Assembly: GCA_047638695.1 (NCBI GenBank)
Contig: JBLINY010000096.1
Span: 1 to 17,936 of the forward strand
Length of the DNA: 17,936 nt
Origin: JAHECQ01 sp047638695
Lineage (GTDB): Bacteria > Actinomycetota > Acidimicrobiia > Acidimicrobiales > SZUA-35
Direction: 5' to 3'
Shown: positions 5,827 to 13,289 of the stretch, one piece after another
Position numbering within the stretch: the first letter of the stretch is position 1
How the letters are laid out: each line of letters starts with the position of its first letter
Notes under the pieces: generated by a model
What the model was told of the DNA's origin: nothing
Database searches by the model: none
The model's input: only the letters and a program-made list of their open reading frames with translations
Program-made: the position numbers and the translations under genes

Positions 5827-6389
5827 AACAGGTCGAGGAATACCCGGGTGGCCTCGACGATCGCGTCATCGTGCTTCTCTTTGGGATCGTGGCCGGTCTT
5901 TTCAAGCCAGACCTGGGTAAGAGGGCCTCCGAAGGTGGTGAAATGCTGGTCGAATTCCGGCTGCTTCCCAAAGGGATCGCTGTGGCCTTGCACCAACAAC
6001 GTCGGCACGGTTACCTCGGACAAATGCTCGGTGCGAAGCTTCTCTGGCTTACCGGGCGGATGCAGCGGGTAGCTGAGCAGAACCAGGCCGGCGACCGACA
6101 AGCCCTCGGCAATAGCCATCGACGCCGCTCGACCTCCCATCGACCGGCCTCCAACCACCAGGCGCTCAGGCGCGACATTCCACTCGCTGGCGTGATCGGC
6201 AACATGACTGTTGATCGAGTCGATCAACTTCGGCATGCGATCGGGCGGCCGCCGACCGGGGCCTTTGTCGCGATAGGGGAAGTTGCACCGGGCAACCGGG
6301 ATCCCGAGTTGATCCTCGAGGGCCAGGAAAAGTCGATGATCACGATCTCCCCCAGCGCCATGAAAGAGCAACAGTCCTCCAACCGTCAT
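5823..6389 (-). CDS. Small alpha/beta hydrolase (KANL3/Tex30-like dienelactone-hydrolase fold)
   Basis: 188 residues. LLLFHGAGGDRDH (residues 6-18) supplies the oxyanion region. GGRSMGGR (80-87) is the nucleophile elbow with Ser83, VQGHSDPFG (133-141) carries the acid Asp138, and TGHD (165-168) the catalytic His167. A full catalytic triad suggests an active esterase or hydrolase. The short length, without a cap domain, and the CNFPYR segment match the KANL3/Tex30-type family (recalled, not searched). Substrate unknown. The ATG follows the J-domain gene stop by 15 nt with no Shine-Dalgarno site, so it is probably expressed from that gene's transcript. The last bases overlap the MFS stop. Confidence 0.85.
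   Translation of the reverse strand: MTVGGLLLFHGAGGDRDHRLFLALEDQLGIPVARCNFPYRDKGPGRRPPDRMPKLIDSINSHVADHASEWNVAPERLVVGGRSMGGRAASMAIAEGLSVAGLVLLSYPLHPPGKPEKLRTEHLSEVTVPTLLVQGHSDPFGKQPEFDQHFTTFGGPLTQVWLEKTGHDPKEKHDDAIVEATRVFLDLF
5832..5858 (+). terminator. Inverted repeat just after the MFS stop, inside the hydrolase 3' end
   Basis: GTCGAGG (5832-5838) pairs perfectly with CCTCGAC (5852-5858) around a 13-nt loop that itself contains ACCCGGGT. It starts 5 nt after the MFS stop. No T-tract follows. It repeats the arrangement seen at 1474-1511 and 2983-3009. Confidence 0.3.
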
Positions 6390-6404
6390 CAGGTGGTCAC
6401 ATCT

Positions 6405-7109
6405 TCAGGAGGTAGAGAGCAAGATGTCGCGAGCTTCGGTGAGCTCGGCGATGCGATTGGCTGCATCGTCGGTGATTCCCCCATGGTCGGGATGAGCGGC
6501 GCGCAAGAGCGTGCGAAACTTGCGTTGCACGGCCCGCTTGTTGGGGTCAGCAGCGTCCAGGTCGAGCACTTCGAGGGCCCAGGCGACCGGATCGTTCCAG
6601 GCCTGGACATCAATCAATGACCCCGTCTCCCCATCCATGAGGGCGGCAATAAAGCGGGAGTCGACATCGCCACTCCACACCAGCGAGTTTTTGATGATCT
6701 CGAACACTGATGCCCGAGCCGTTAGGGGCAACGACCCGGCAGCGTATAGCGCACCCAGTGCCTGCTGAACTGGTCGACCGAGCTCGTCATCGAACTCGAA
6801 ATCAAGATTGTTGCCATGGGCCACGAGCCGATGCGTGCTGCGCAACAATCCGACCCGGTCGAGCTGGAGGCGGTGGCGCACCCGAGGCTGCGCAACATGA
6901 CGCCGCGCATCGAGGTCCTCAACGAGCCGAACAAGATCCTCGCGCAGCTCTGCCTCTACGAACCGGGCGGTATGAGCGATAATGCCGGCAAGCAGCACTC
7001 CTCCTGCTCCGGGAGCAGGGTCGATCGGCAAGTTCCGCATGCCGAGTGCAAGGCGCCGGGTTGGCGCAATGGGACGAGAGTGATAGATCTCGAGCTCTGC
7101 AACGATCAC
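6405..7109 (-). CDS. Protein with a C-terminal J domain (DnaJ-like)
   Basis: 234 residues, starting GTG. The last 60 residues form a J domain: a helix ending RKFRTLLRAA, the invariant HPD (residues 206-208), then DHGG and a final helix (NRIAELTEARDILL). The J domain stimulates the ATPase of a DnaK-type Hsp70. The first 170 residues show no zinc ribbon or G/F region and no motif I recognise. They include several charged helices and VFEIIKNSLVWSGDV. This is therefore not DnaJ or CbpA but an orphan J-protein, perhaps bringing Hsp70 to a specific client. It leads a two-gene unit with the hydrolase. A TACCTT hexamer 7 nt before the GTG supports this start and a leaderless mRNA. Confidence 0.85.
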   Translation of the reverse strand: MIVAELEIYHSRPIAPTRRLALGMRNLPIDPAPGAGGVLLAGIIAHTARFVEAELREDLVRLVEDLDARRHVAQPRVRHRLQLDRVGLLRSTHRLVAHGNNLDFEFDDELGRPVQQALGALYAAGSLPLTARASVFEIIKNSLVWSGDVDSRFIAALMDGETGSLIDVQAWNDPVAWALEVLDLDAADPNKRAVQRKFRTLLRAAHPDHGGITDDAANRIAELTEARDILLSTS

Positions 7110-7116
7110 CCGAACA

Positions 7117-7122
7117 AAGGTA
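7117..7122 (-). promoter_or_regulatory. Putative -10 box (TACCTT) for the leaderless J-domain gene
   Basis: Minus-strand TACCTT, 7 nt, then the GTG at 7109. There is no Shine-Dalgarno site between them and no evident -35. Confidence 0.5.
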
Positions 7123-7206
7123 CAGCGGATGCTGCACCTTGGATGACTCGAAGCAGCTCAGCTCATCAGCGGCACCCGGAGATAGATGTCGTGACACACT
7201 GCGACC

Positions 7207-8028
7207 ATGCCGATCGACATCAGTGCATTTCGGGCCGAACCTGGGAAAAAGATCGAACTTGCCCAACGCAACCCTCAGGACACTCCCGACTGGGATCCGG
7301 CTGACCGTGCCGATGCCGAGGCTCAAACAATCGAGCTAAACGCCCGGTTGGAGTTACTTCAGGAGCTGCTTTACGCCGAGGGAAAACACCGAGTTCTGGT
7401 CGTTCTCCAGGCCATGGATGCTGGAGGCAAGGACGGCACCATCAAGCATGTTTTCGAGCACGTGAATCCCAGCGGCGTGAAGGTGGTGTCGTTCAAGAAG
7501 CCGAGCGAACGAGAGTTGGCTCGCGACTACCTGTGGCGGGTCCACCAGCACATCCCGGCCAACGGCGAACTCACCATCTTCAATCGGAGTCATTACGAAG
7601 ATGTCTTGGTGGTCCGGGTCTTAGACCTGGTTCCCAAGAAGCACTGGCAGAAGCGCTACGAGCACATCCGGAGTTTCGAGCGAATGCTCTCCGACGAAGG
7701 CACCACGATTATCAAGATCTTCCTGCACATCTCAAAGGACGAGCAACGTGAGCGTCTTCAGGATCGACTCGATCGGCCGGAGAAGAACTGGAAGTTCGAC
7801 GCCGGCGATCTGCTTCATCGAGAAAAGTGGGACGACTATCAGGCCGCCTTCACCGACGCGATCGAAGAGACGACCACCGACGAAGCCCCGTGGTACATCG
7901 TCCCGGCCAATCGAAAGTGGTACCGAAACCTCGTGATCAGCGAAATCATGGTGCAAGCGCTGGAAGGACTCGACATGTCGTTCCCCCCATCACCACCAGA
8001 CATCACCGATCTAACCATCCCCGACTAA
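7207..8028 (+). CDS. ppk2: Polyphosphate kinase 2 family (PPK2) polyphosphate:nucleotide phosphotransferase
   Basis: 273 residues. The N-terminal RLELLQELLYAEGKHRVLVVLQAMDAGGKDGTIK region carries the PPK2 Walker A (AGGKDGT, Lys75). The Walker B/lid region is FNRSHYEDVLVVRV (from residue 125), followed by WKFDAGDLLHREKWDDY and WYIVPANRKWYRNL. Single-domain length and the 'VLQAMDAGGKDGTIKHVF' style match the short PPK2 enzymes that use polyphosphate to phosphorylate AMP and/or ADP, closest to what I recall of class III. Which nucleotide is used cannot be decided from sequence here. It is cytosolic. It is transcribed alone, divergent from the J-domain gene and convergent with glpX. The ATG lacks a Shine-Dalgarno site; CACACT 6 nt upstream is only one base away from TANNNT. 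Confidence 0.93.
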   Translation: MPIDISAFRAEPGKKIELAQRNPQDTPDWDPADRADAEAQTIELNARLELLQELLYAEGKHRVLVVLQAMDAGGKDGTIKHVFEHVNPSGVKVVSFKKPSERELARDYLWRVHQHIPANGELTIFNRSHYEDVLVVRVLDLVPKKHWQKRYEHIRSFERMLSDEGTTIIKIFLHISKDEQRERLQDRLDRPEKNWKFDAGDLLHREKWDDYQAAFTDAIEETTTDEAPWYIVPANRKWYRNLVISEIMVQALEGLDMSFPPSPPDITDLTIPD

Positions 8029-8061
8029 CAGCCCCCATGGGGAACTCGGTCGGTTATGAAG

Positions 8062-9045
8062 TCAGTCGGGCAGGCCGCGCAACTTCTCAGGCTGATGAAT
8101 AGCGTCGACCATCCGCACGGTGCCGGAGCGGCTGCGCATCACCAGGGACTGAGTTGTCACGGTGTTGTTCACATAGCCGACACCCTTCAGCAACTCACCG
8201 GTCGTGATCCCGGTTGCGGCGAAGAAACAGTTGTCGCCCTTCACAAGATCGTCGAGTCCCAGGATGGCATCGAGGTCGTAGCCCTCGGCCACTGCCAGAG
8301 CTCTCTCTTCTTCGTCTCTGGCGTACAAACGACCTTGCAGGTCCCCACCCATGGCCTTCAACGCTGCGGCGGCAATGACGCCTTCGGGCGTACCGCCGAT
8401 GCCGAACAAGATGTCGATGCCAGAGTTCGGCATGGCGCAGGCGATGGCACCAGCGACGTCGCCGTCTCCAATGAGGTTGATGCGGGCGCCGGCTTGGCGG
8501 ATCTCGCCGATGATCTCTTCGTGTCGAGGTCGATCGAGCACGACGGCGGTGAGGTCGGCCACCGTGCAACGTTTGGCCTTGGCCAACGCTCTTAGATTCT
8601 TGTCGATGGGGAGACGAATGTCGACAACGCCGTTTCCAGACGGGCCAACAGCCAGCTTCTCCATGTAAACGATCGGGCCAGGGTTATACATCGAGCCACG
8701 TTCACCCACCGCGATCACTGCCACCGCACCGCCCTGACCCTTCGCCGTAAGCGTGGTGCCATCAATGGGGTCGACGGCGATATCGGTCTCTGGTGGGCGG
8801 CCGTTTCCGATCCGCTCACCGTTGTACAGCATGGGCGCTTCGTCCTTTTCGCCCTCACCGATCACCACGAGACCATCCATCTCGACGCCGCCGAGCACGT
8901 GGCGCATGGCGTCTACCGCTGCCTGGTCAGCCCTGATCTTGTCACCCATACCAACATGACGGGCTGCGGCCATAGCCGCAGCCTCGGTGGTGCGCACCAA
9001 CTCAAGGGCGAGGTTGCGTTCGGGTTTCAGCCGTTCATCACTCAT
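8062..9045 (-). CDS. glpX: Class II fructose-1,6-bisphosphatase
   Basis: 327 residues, Li+-sensitive phosphatase fold. Visible signatures are VVIGEGEKDEAPMLYNGE (residues 60-77, metal-binding acids), AVDPIDGTTLTAKGQGGAVA (Asp92 and Asp95 of the D-P-I-D-G-T motif) and GIGGTPEGVIAAAALKAMGG. It removes the 1-phosphate from fructose-1,6-bisphosphate in gluconeogenesis. In many actinobacteria GlpX is the only FBPase. The ORF can be extended three codons to a GTG at 9054. I choose the ATG at 9045 because TACCGT lies exactly 7 nt upstream and overlaps that GTG. Confidence 0.96.
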   Translation of the reverse strand: MSDERLKPERNLALELVRTTEAAAMAAARHVGMGDKIRADQAAVDAMRHVLGGVEMDGLVVIGEGEKDEAPMLYNGERIGNGRPPETDIAVDPIDGTTLTAKGQGGAVAVIAVGERGSMYNPGPIVYMEKLAVGPSGNGVVDIRLPIDKNLRALAKAKRCTVADLTAVVLDRPRHEEIIGEIRQAGARINLIGDGDVAGAIACAMPNSGIDILFGIGGTPEGVIAAAALKAMGGDLQGRLYARDEEERALAVAEGYDLDAILGLDDLVKGDNCFFAATGITTGELLKGVGYVNNTVTTQSLVMRSRSGTVRMVDAIHQPEKLRGLPD

Positions 9046-9052
9046 TGGGTTC

Positions 9053-9058
9053 ACGGTA
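9053..9058 (-). promoter_or_regulatory. Putative -10 box (TACCGT) for leaderless glpX
   Basis: Minus-strand TACCGT, 7 nt, then the ATG at 9045. The hexamer overlaps the upstream in-frame GTG, so the two candidate starts are mutually exclusive with this promoter. Confidence 0.5.
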
Positions 9059-9155
9059 CCTAGAATCGGCGGCTAAGACCGGATACTGAGAGCAGCCTGC
9101 CCGCCATGAGCCTCGAAATCATTGAGAGCCGTCATTACACGAATGACCAACTCAA

Positions 9156-10538
9156 TTGAAGTCTCGACGGCCGCCGGTGTGGCGAGAAGCGCGGACGTGG
9201 CGAGAGAGCCGAGTTCGACACCCCGGCGTTGTCGTTGTCGGTTGGTTCCTCGCGGTCATCGCCATTGGTGCTCTGCTGCTTCGCTTGCCCATCAGCCAAG
9301 CCGGAACAGAACAGACCGCATCGATGAGTGACAGCCTTTTCACGGCAGCATCCGCCGTCACCGTCACGGGCCTCAGCGTTACCGATACGGGCACCGCCTG
9401 GTCGCCGTTCGGCGAATTCGTCCTGCTGGTACTGATCCAGATCGGCGGTCTGGGGATCATGACGCTCGCTGGGTTCATCGGCATCACCCTCAATCGTCGC
9501 CTCGGGCTGCGGGGTGGTTTGCTTGCCAGCACCGAGATCGGCGTGTCTGATCTCGGCGAACTGCGAACATTGATTGGCAGCCTGGTGCGGTTCGTCTTCG
9601 GCGCCGAGCTTGTTGTAGCGATACTACTGACCGGCCGCTTTCTCGCCGAGGGACAAAACAGCGTGCTCCATTCGGTCCACCTCGGCCTGTTCCATGCCGT
9701 CTCCGCCTTCAACAACGCCGGCTTCTCCATTATCGACGGTGGCCTCGAGGGTTACGTCGGAGACTGGTTCGTCAACCTCGTCCTCGCCGGGGCTTTCATC
9801 CTGGGCGGCCTTGGATTCCCCGTTGTGTTCGAGGTGGCTCGTAAACGACGCGACACAGCGCACTGGTCGCTCCATACCCGTGTCACACTGGGGGTCACCG
9901 CAGCGTTGCTTGTGCTGGGCACCCTCATGATTGGCGTGAGTGAATGGACCAATCCGGCCACGTTCGGCCCGCTCGACACCGACGAACGGCTCCTGGCCTC
10001 GTTCTTTCAGTCCGCTACAGCCCGGACGGCCGGATTCAACACGGTCCCGTTCGGAGAACTTCGGAACGCTACCTGGCTCACACTGATCCCGCTAATGGTC
10101 ATCGGGGCAGGCAGTGCCTCAACCGGTGGCGGCATCAAGGTGTCAACCGTGGCCGTCGTCATCAAGGCAACGCTGGCCGAAATACGCGACGACGCCAGGA
10201 TGGTCTTGGACGAACGTCACGTCTCGCGGGAGCTGCAACGCCAGGCCTTAGCCCTCGTCGTGGCTGCCCTGGGAACCATCGGAATCAGCACCTTCCTCCT
10301 TACCCTGACGCACACATCGCTGCCCCTGGCAGAGGTGTTGTTCGAAGCCGTTTCGGCCTTCGGTACCGTCGGTTTGTCCACCGGTATCACTGGCGAGTTC
10401 GGAGAGCTGGGCCGGATCCTCTTGATTGTTTTGATGTTCATGGGCCGGGTCGGGCCAATTACGTTCGGCACCGCAGTGTTGTTCCGACCTCACCCTCGCC
10501 GGTTCGAGTATCCAGAAGAAGACCTCCTGGTCGGCTAG
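9156..10538 (+). CDS. Potassium uptake protein, TrkH/KtrB-type membrane subunit
   Basis: 460 residues with the four-repeat membrane-pore-membrane layout of the SKT superfamily. The pore-loop filter glycines sit in TVTGLSV, NNAGFS, ARTAGFNT and GTVGLSTG. GAGSASTGGGIKVST is the conserved intramembrane loop after the third filter, and the C-terminal GRVGPITFGTAVLF is the typical family ending. It should conduct K+ inward under control of the RCK protein encoded 33 bp downstream. Length and the paired single RCK protein fit a Ktr-like system as well as Trk. The start is uncertain: TTG at 9156 is the first possible codon after an in-frame stop, without a Shine-Dalgarno site, and a GTG at 9177 is the alternative. 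Confidence 0.93.
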   Translation: MKSRRPPVWREARTWRESRVRHPGVVVVGWFLAVIAIGALLLRLPISQAGTEQTASMSDSLFTAASAVTVTGLSVTDTGTAWSPFGEFVLLVLIQIGGLGIMTLAGFIGITLNRRLGLRGGLLASTEIGVSDLGELRTLIGSLVRFVFGAELVVAILLTGRFLAEGQNSVLHSVHLGLFHAVSAFNNAGFSIIDGGLEGYVGDWFVNLVLAGAFILGGLGFPVVFEVARKRRDTAHWSLHTRVTLGVTAALLVLGTLMIGVSEWTNPATFGPLDTDERLLASFFQSATARTAGFNTVPFGELRNATWLTLIPLMVIGAGSASTGGGIKVSTVAVVIKATLAEIRDDARMVLDERHVSRELQRQALALVVAALGTIGISTFLLTLTHTSLPLAEVLFEAVSAFGTVGLSTGITGEFGELGRILLIVLMFMGRVGPITFGTAVLFRPHPRRFEYPEEDLLVG

Positions 10539-10561
10539 AAACCGCACAACAGTTAGCAGAC

Positions 10562-10565
10562 GGAG
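10562..10565 (+). promoter_or_regulatory. Ribosome binding site of the RCK subunit gene
   Basis: GGAG, 6 nt before the ATG at 10572. It supports this ATG over the later ATG at codon 21. Confidence 0.55.
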
Positions 10566-10571
10566 ATTCGA

Positions 10572-11318
10572 ATGGTTCAGAGCAAGAAGCGGCGCAACTG
10601 GCTGGGATCGCCCGCGCCCACACCGAAGGCGATGCGCAACGACCTAGCTTCGGCTCGTTCGGTGTTTCTGGTGGGCCTCGGTCGTTTCGGCACCGCGATA
10701 GCCCTCACACTCGAGGAGCTGGGTGTCGAGGTCCTGGCCATCGACACCGATGTTGCCCTCGTCAACTCCTGGGCCGACCGAATCTCCCATGTGCGGGTCG
10801 CCGATGCCACCCAGATGGCAACCCTGAACCAGCTCGGTGTCGTCGAATTCGATGCCGCGGTCGTGGCGATCGGCAGCGGCATCGAGGCCAGCGTGCTCAG
10901 CACGTCGGCCCTGTTCGACATCGGTGGACCCGACGGCGGCCCAACCATTTGGGCCAAAGCCATAACCCAACAGCACGGCAGCATCCTCGAACGGGTGGGC
11001 GCTGATCATGTTGTCTACCCGGAGCGAGCCATGGGCGAGCGAGTGGCCCACACTATCAGCGGGCATGTCCTCGACTATTTCGAGATCGACGACGGCTTCG
11101 CTCTCACCGAACTCGAAGCACCGGCTTCGATGGTTGGCAAGACGCTAAGCCAGACGAACCTGCGCCAAACTTTCGGCGTGACCGTGGTATGCGTCAAGCC
11201 TGCTGGGAGATCCTTCACCTACGCCACCAGCGATACGCTAGTCGGTGATGGTGACACGCTCTTGGTAGCCGGCGAAGTTCTTCAGTGCGAGGCCTTCGCC
11301 AAGGCCACCACTAGCTAA
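10572..11318 (+). CDS. Potassium channel regulatory subunit, TrkA/KtrA-type RCK protein
   Basis: 248 residues with one RCK unit. The Rossmann N-domain starts at VFLVGLGRFG (Gly35-Leu-Gly-Arg-Phe-Gly40), with the nucleotide-ribose acid at the end of strand 2 in LAIDTD (Asp58). The C-terminal RCK_C domain spans roughly residues 160-240, from FALTELEAP to GDTLLVAG. RCK proteins form an octameric ring under the membrane subunit and gate it by binding ATP/ADP or NAD(H). A single RCK unit (not the double unit of E. coli TrkA) fits KtrA/CeoB-like proteins. The basic 25-residue N-terminal tail (QSKKRRNW) is longer than usual. It is very likely co-transcribed with the pore gene just upstream. Confidence 0.93.
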   Translation: MVQSKKRRNWLGSPAPTPKAMRNDLASARSVFLVGLGRFGTAIALTLEELGVEVLAIDTDVALVNSWADRISHVRVADATQMATLNQLGVVEFDAAVVAIGSGIEASVLSTSALFDIGGPDGGPTIWAKAITQQHGSILERVGADHVVYPERAMGERVAHTISGHVLDYFEIDDGFALTELEAPASMVGKTLSQTNLRQTFGVTVVCVKPAGRSFTYATSDTLVGDGDTLLVAGEVLQCEAFAKATTS

Positions 11319-11329
11319 CCGATCATCCC

Positions 11330-11370
11330 GATCGAGCAACCTGGTCAGATTGCCGAAGGATCGCTCGGTC
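11330..11370 (+). terminator. Weak hairpin between the RCK gene and atpC
   Basis: GATCGAGC (11330-11337) can pair with GCTCGGTC (11363-11370) through seven Watson-Crick pairs and one G-U in the plus-strand RNA. An inner CCT/AGG helix is possible. It overlaps the last bases of atpC and has a long loop and no T-tract. Confidence 0.22.
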
Positions 11371-11773
11371 AAGCCGCTCGCGCCTTAGCAGCGAGCCGAA
11401 TCAGGAGCTCAGCCCACTGCACATCCTCGGCAGCAAAAGCGTCCTCGGAGTCAACCGCAAGGGCAGCCTGGGCCGCCTCCAGCTCCGCCTGGGCGACCGT
11501 CACATCAATGTCAGGGGATGGCACGGCTGCGTCCGAGAGGACCGTGACGCTGTCTCCTGTTACCGAAACGAATCCGCTGCGGACGGCAAACGAAAGGACA
11601 TCGCCACCGCTCTCGGTTACGCGTACTTCACTGGCCTGAAGGCTCCCGACAAAAGACTCATGGCCCGTAAGAAAGGCGATTTCACCGCCACCCCGAGTAC
11701 GGGCAACGACCTGGATCCCTTCACCCGAATAGAGGGACGCCTCGGGCGAGACGAACTCAACCTGAAAGGCCAT
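11369..11773 (-). CDS. atpC: ATP synthase F1 subunit epsilon
   Basis: 134 residues. The N-terminal beta-sandwich starts MAFQVEFVSPEASLYSGE and includes GEIAFLTGHESFVGSL. The C-terminal helical hairpin (VAQAELEAAQAALA, then WAELLIRLAAKARAA) sits on the rotor and can inhibit ATP hydrolysis. The frame continues upstream to 11866, but that stretch overlaps atpD and is not epsilon-like. The ATG at 11773 follows the atpD stop by one base, as expected of coupled genes. It is the last gene of the operon. Confidence 0.95.
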   Translation of the reverse strand: MAFQVEFVSPEASLYSGEGIQVVARTRGGGEIAFLTGHESFVGSLQASEVRVTESGGDVLSFAVRSGFVSVTGDSVTVLSDAAVPSPDIDVTVAQAELEAAQAALAVDSEDAFAAEDVQWAELLIRLAAKARAA

Positions 11774-11774
11774 C

Positions 11775-13235
11775 TTAGGAACCCGCTTCGGCTCGGAGCC
11801 TTTCGGCCTTCTCACGGGCCGAGTCGGCTCCACCAACGTTAAGGAATGCCTGCTCAGGCAGGTCATCCAGATCGCCCCGGACGAGCGCTTCGAAACTGTC
11901 GACTGTCTCCTCTACCGGGGTGAAGTTGCCGTCCAGACCCGTAAATACCTTGGCAACAAACATCGGCTGTGACAAGAACCTCTGCACCTTCCGTGCACGA
12001 TTGACCGTGATGCGGTCCTCTTCCGACAGCTCGTCGAGGCCAAGGATGGCGATGATGTCCTGGAGCTCCTTGTATCGCTGAAGAATCTCTTGGACTTGGC
12101 GAGCAACGTTGTAGTGCCGGGTACCAACCACTTCTGGAGCCAGGATGCTGGAAGTAGATGACAAAGGATCGACGGCCGGATAGATGCCGAGAGCCGCAAT
12201 GTCGCGGCTCAGCTCCGTTGTTGCGTCGAGGTGCGTGAAGGTCGTGAACGGTGCAGGATCGGTGTAGTCGTCTGCTGGAACGTACACGGCCTGCAGCGAC
12301 GTGATTGACTTGCCGCCCGTCGAGGTAATTCGCTCCTGCAGCGTACCCATCTCGTCGGCGAGAGTCGGTTGGTAGCCCACTGCGGACGGCATCCGCCCGA
12401 GGAGCGTCGACACCTCAGAACCGGCCTGGACGAACCGGAAAATATTGTCCACGAACAACAAGACGTCTTGGCCCTGGACGTCACGGAAGTACTCGGCCAT
12501 GGTCAGAGCAGACAGGGCAACCCGCAAGCGTACACCGGGTGGCTCGTCCATCTGACCGAACGTGAGGGCGGCCTTTGATAGGACCGACGTCTTGCCGTCG
12601 CCCATCATGGTCTCACCCATCTCGATGAAGAGATCCGTGCCCTCGCGGGTGCGTTCACCAACACCGGCGAATACCGACACACCACCGTGGTTGGACGCAA
12701 CGCGGGTGATCATCTCGGTGATGAGCACGGTCTTACCGACCCCGGCACCGCCGAAGAGGCCGATCTTGCCTCCCTGCAAATAAGGGGTGAGAAGATCGAT
12801 GACCTTGATACCTGTCTCAAGCACCTGCTTGGTGGGCTCAAGGGAGTCGAAGGACGGAGGAGGTCGGTGAATTTCCCATCGCTCGGTGATGTTGACCTCA
12901 TCAGGCGACACATCAAGGGGCTCGCCAATAACGTTCCAGATGTGGCCGAGCGTCACGTCGCCGACCGGCACCTGGATACCGTGACCCAGGTTGGTGACGA
13001 TCGCGCCCCGTCGAAGACCGTCGGTGGGCTTCAGCGCAATGGCCCGGACCCGTCCTTCCCCCAACTGCTGCGCAACTTCAGCCATTACCGTCGTCGTCTC
13101 GCCTTCGATCTCCACCTCGAAAGAAATAGCGAAGTTGATCTCGGGCAGAGCTCCGAGCGGGAACTGAACATCGACAACGGGGCCGGCGATGCCGACAATG
13201 TGGCCGGTCTTGAGCTGGGTTTCGGTGTCTGTCAT
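11775..13235 (-). CDS. atpD: ATP synthase F1 subunit beta (catalytic)
   Basis: 486 residues. The N-terminal barrel begins GHIVGIAGPVVDVQF. The P-loop is GGAGVGKT (residues 162-169), the catalytic-glutamate loop is GVGERTREGTD (from about 191), and the DELSEED lever is present as LDELSEEDRITVNRARK. The length is normal. With alpha it forms the hexameric head that makes ATP. It starts ATG 54 bp after atpG. The C-terminus ends shortly after FLNVGG, with a short charged tail. Confidence 0.98.
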   Translation of the reverse strand: MTDTETQLKTGHIVGIAGPVVDVQFPLGALPEINFAISFEVEIEGETTTVMAEVAQQLGEGRVRAIALKPTDGLRRGAIVTNLGHGIQVPVGDVTLGHIWNVIGEPLDVSPDEVNITERWEIHRPPPSFDSLEPTKQVLETGIKVIDLLTPYLQGGKIGLFGGAGVGKTVLITEMITRVASNHGGVSVFAGVGERTREGTDLFIEMGETMMGDGKTSVLSKAALTFGQMDEPPGVRLRVALSALTMAEYFRDVQGQDVLLFVDNIFRFVQAGSEVSTLLGRMPSAVGYQPTLADEMGTLQERITSTGGKSITSLQAVYVPADDYTDPAPFTTFTHLDATTELSRDIAALGIYPAVDPLSSTSSILAPEVVGTRHYNVARQVQEILQRYKELQDIIAILGLDELSEEDRITVNRARKVQRFLSQPMFVAKVFTGLDGNFTPVEETVDSFEALVRGDLDDLPEQAFLNVGGADSAREKAERLRAEAGS

Positions 13236-13289
13236 ATCCTGGGTGCTCCGTCTGTTCCGTCGAGTCCGTGGTAGTCGTTCAAAAGATGT

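Noticed and set aside
5691..6620. 309-codon plus-strand ORF
   Set aside because: It is antisense to the hydrolase and J-domain genes and overlaps the MFS 3' end; no domain is visible.
8021..8053. CCCCATGGGG palindrome (8033-8042) with flanking CCGAC/GTCGG between ppk2 and glpX
   Set aside because: The palindrome has no loop and the outer stem is only 5 bp with poorly paired sequence between, so it is not a convincing terminator.
9122..9331. 69-codon ORF overlapping the 5' end of the Trk membrane subunit in another frame
   Set aside because: Cys- and Arg-rich translation without motifs. The Trk frame gives a typical N-terminus over the same bases, so no frameshift is needed.
11774..11866. 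31-codon N-terminal extension of atpC
   Set aside because: It overlaps the end of atpD and precedes a perfect epsilon N-terminus at 11773.
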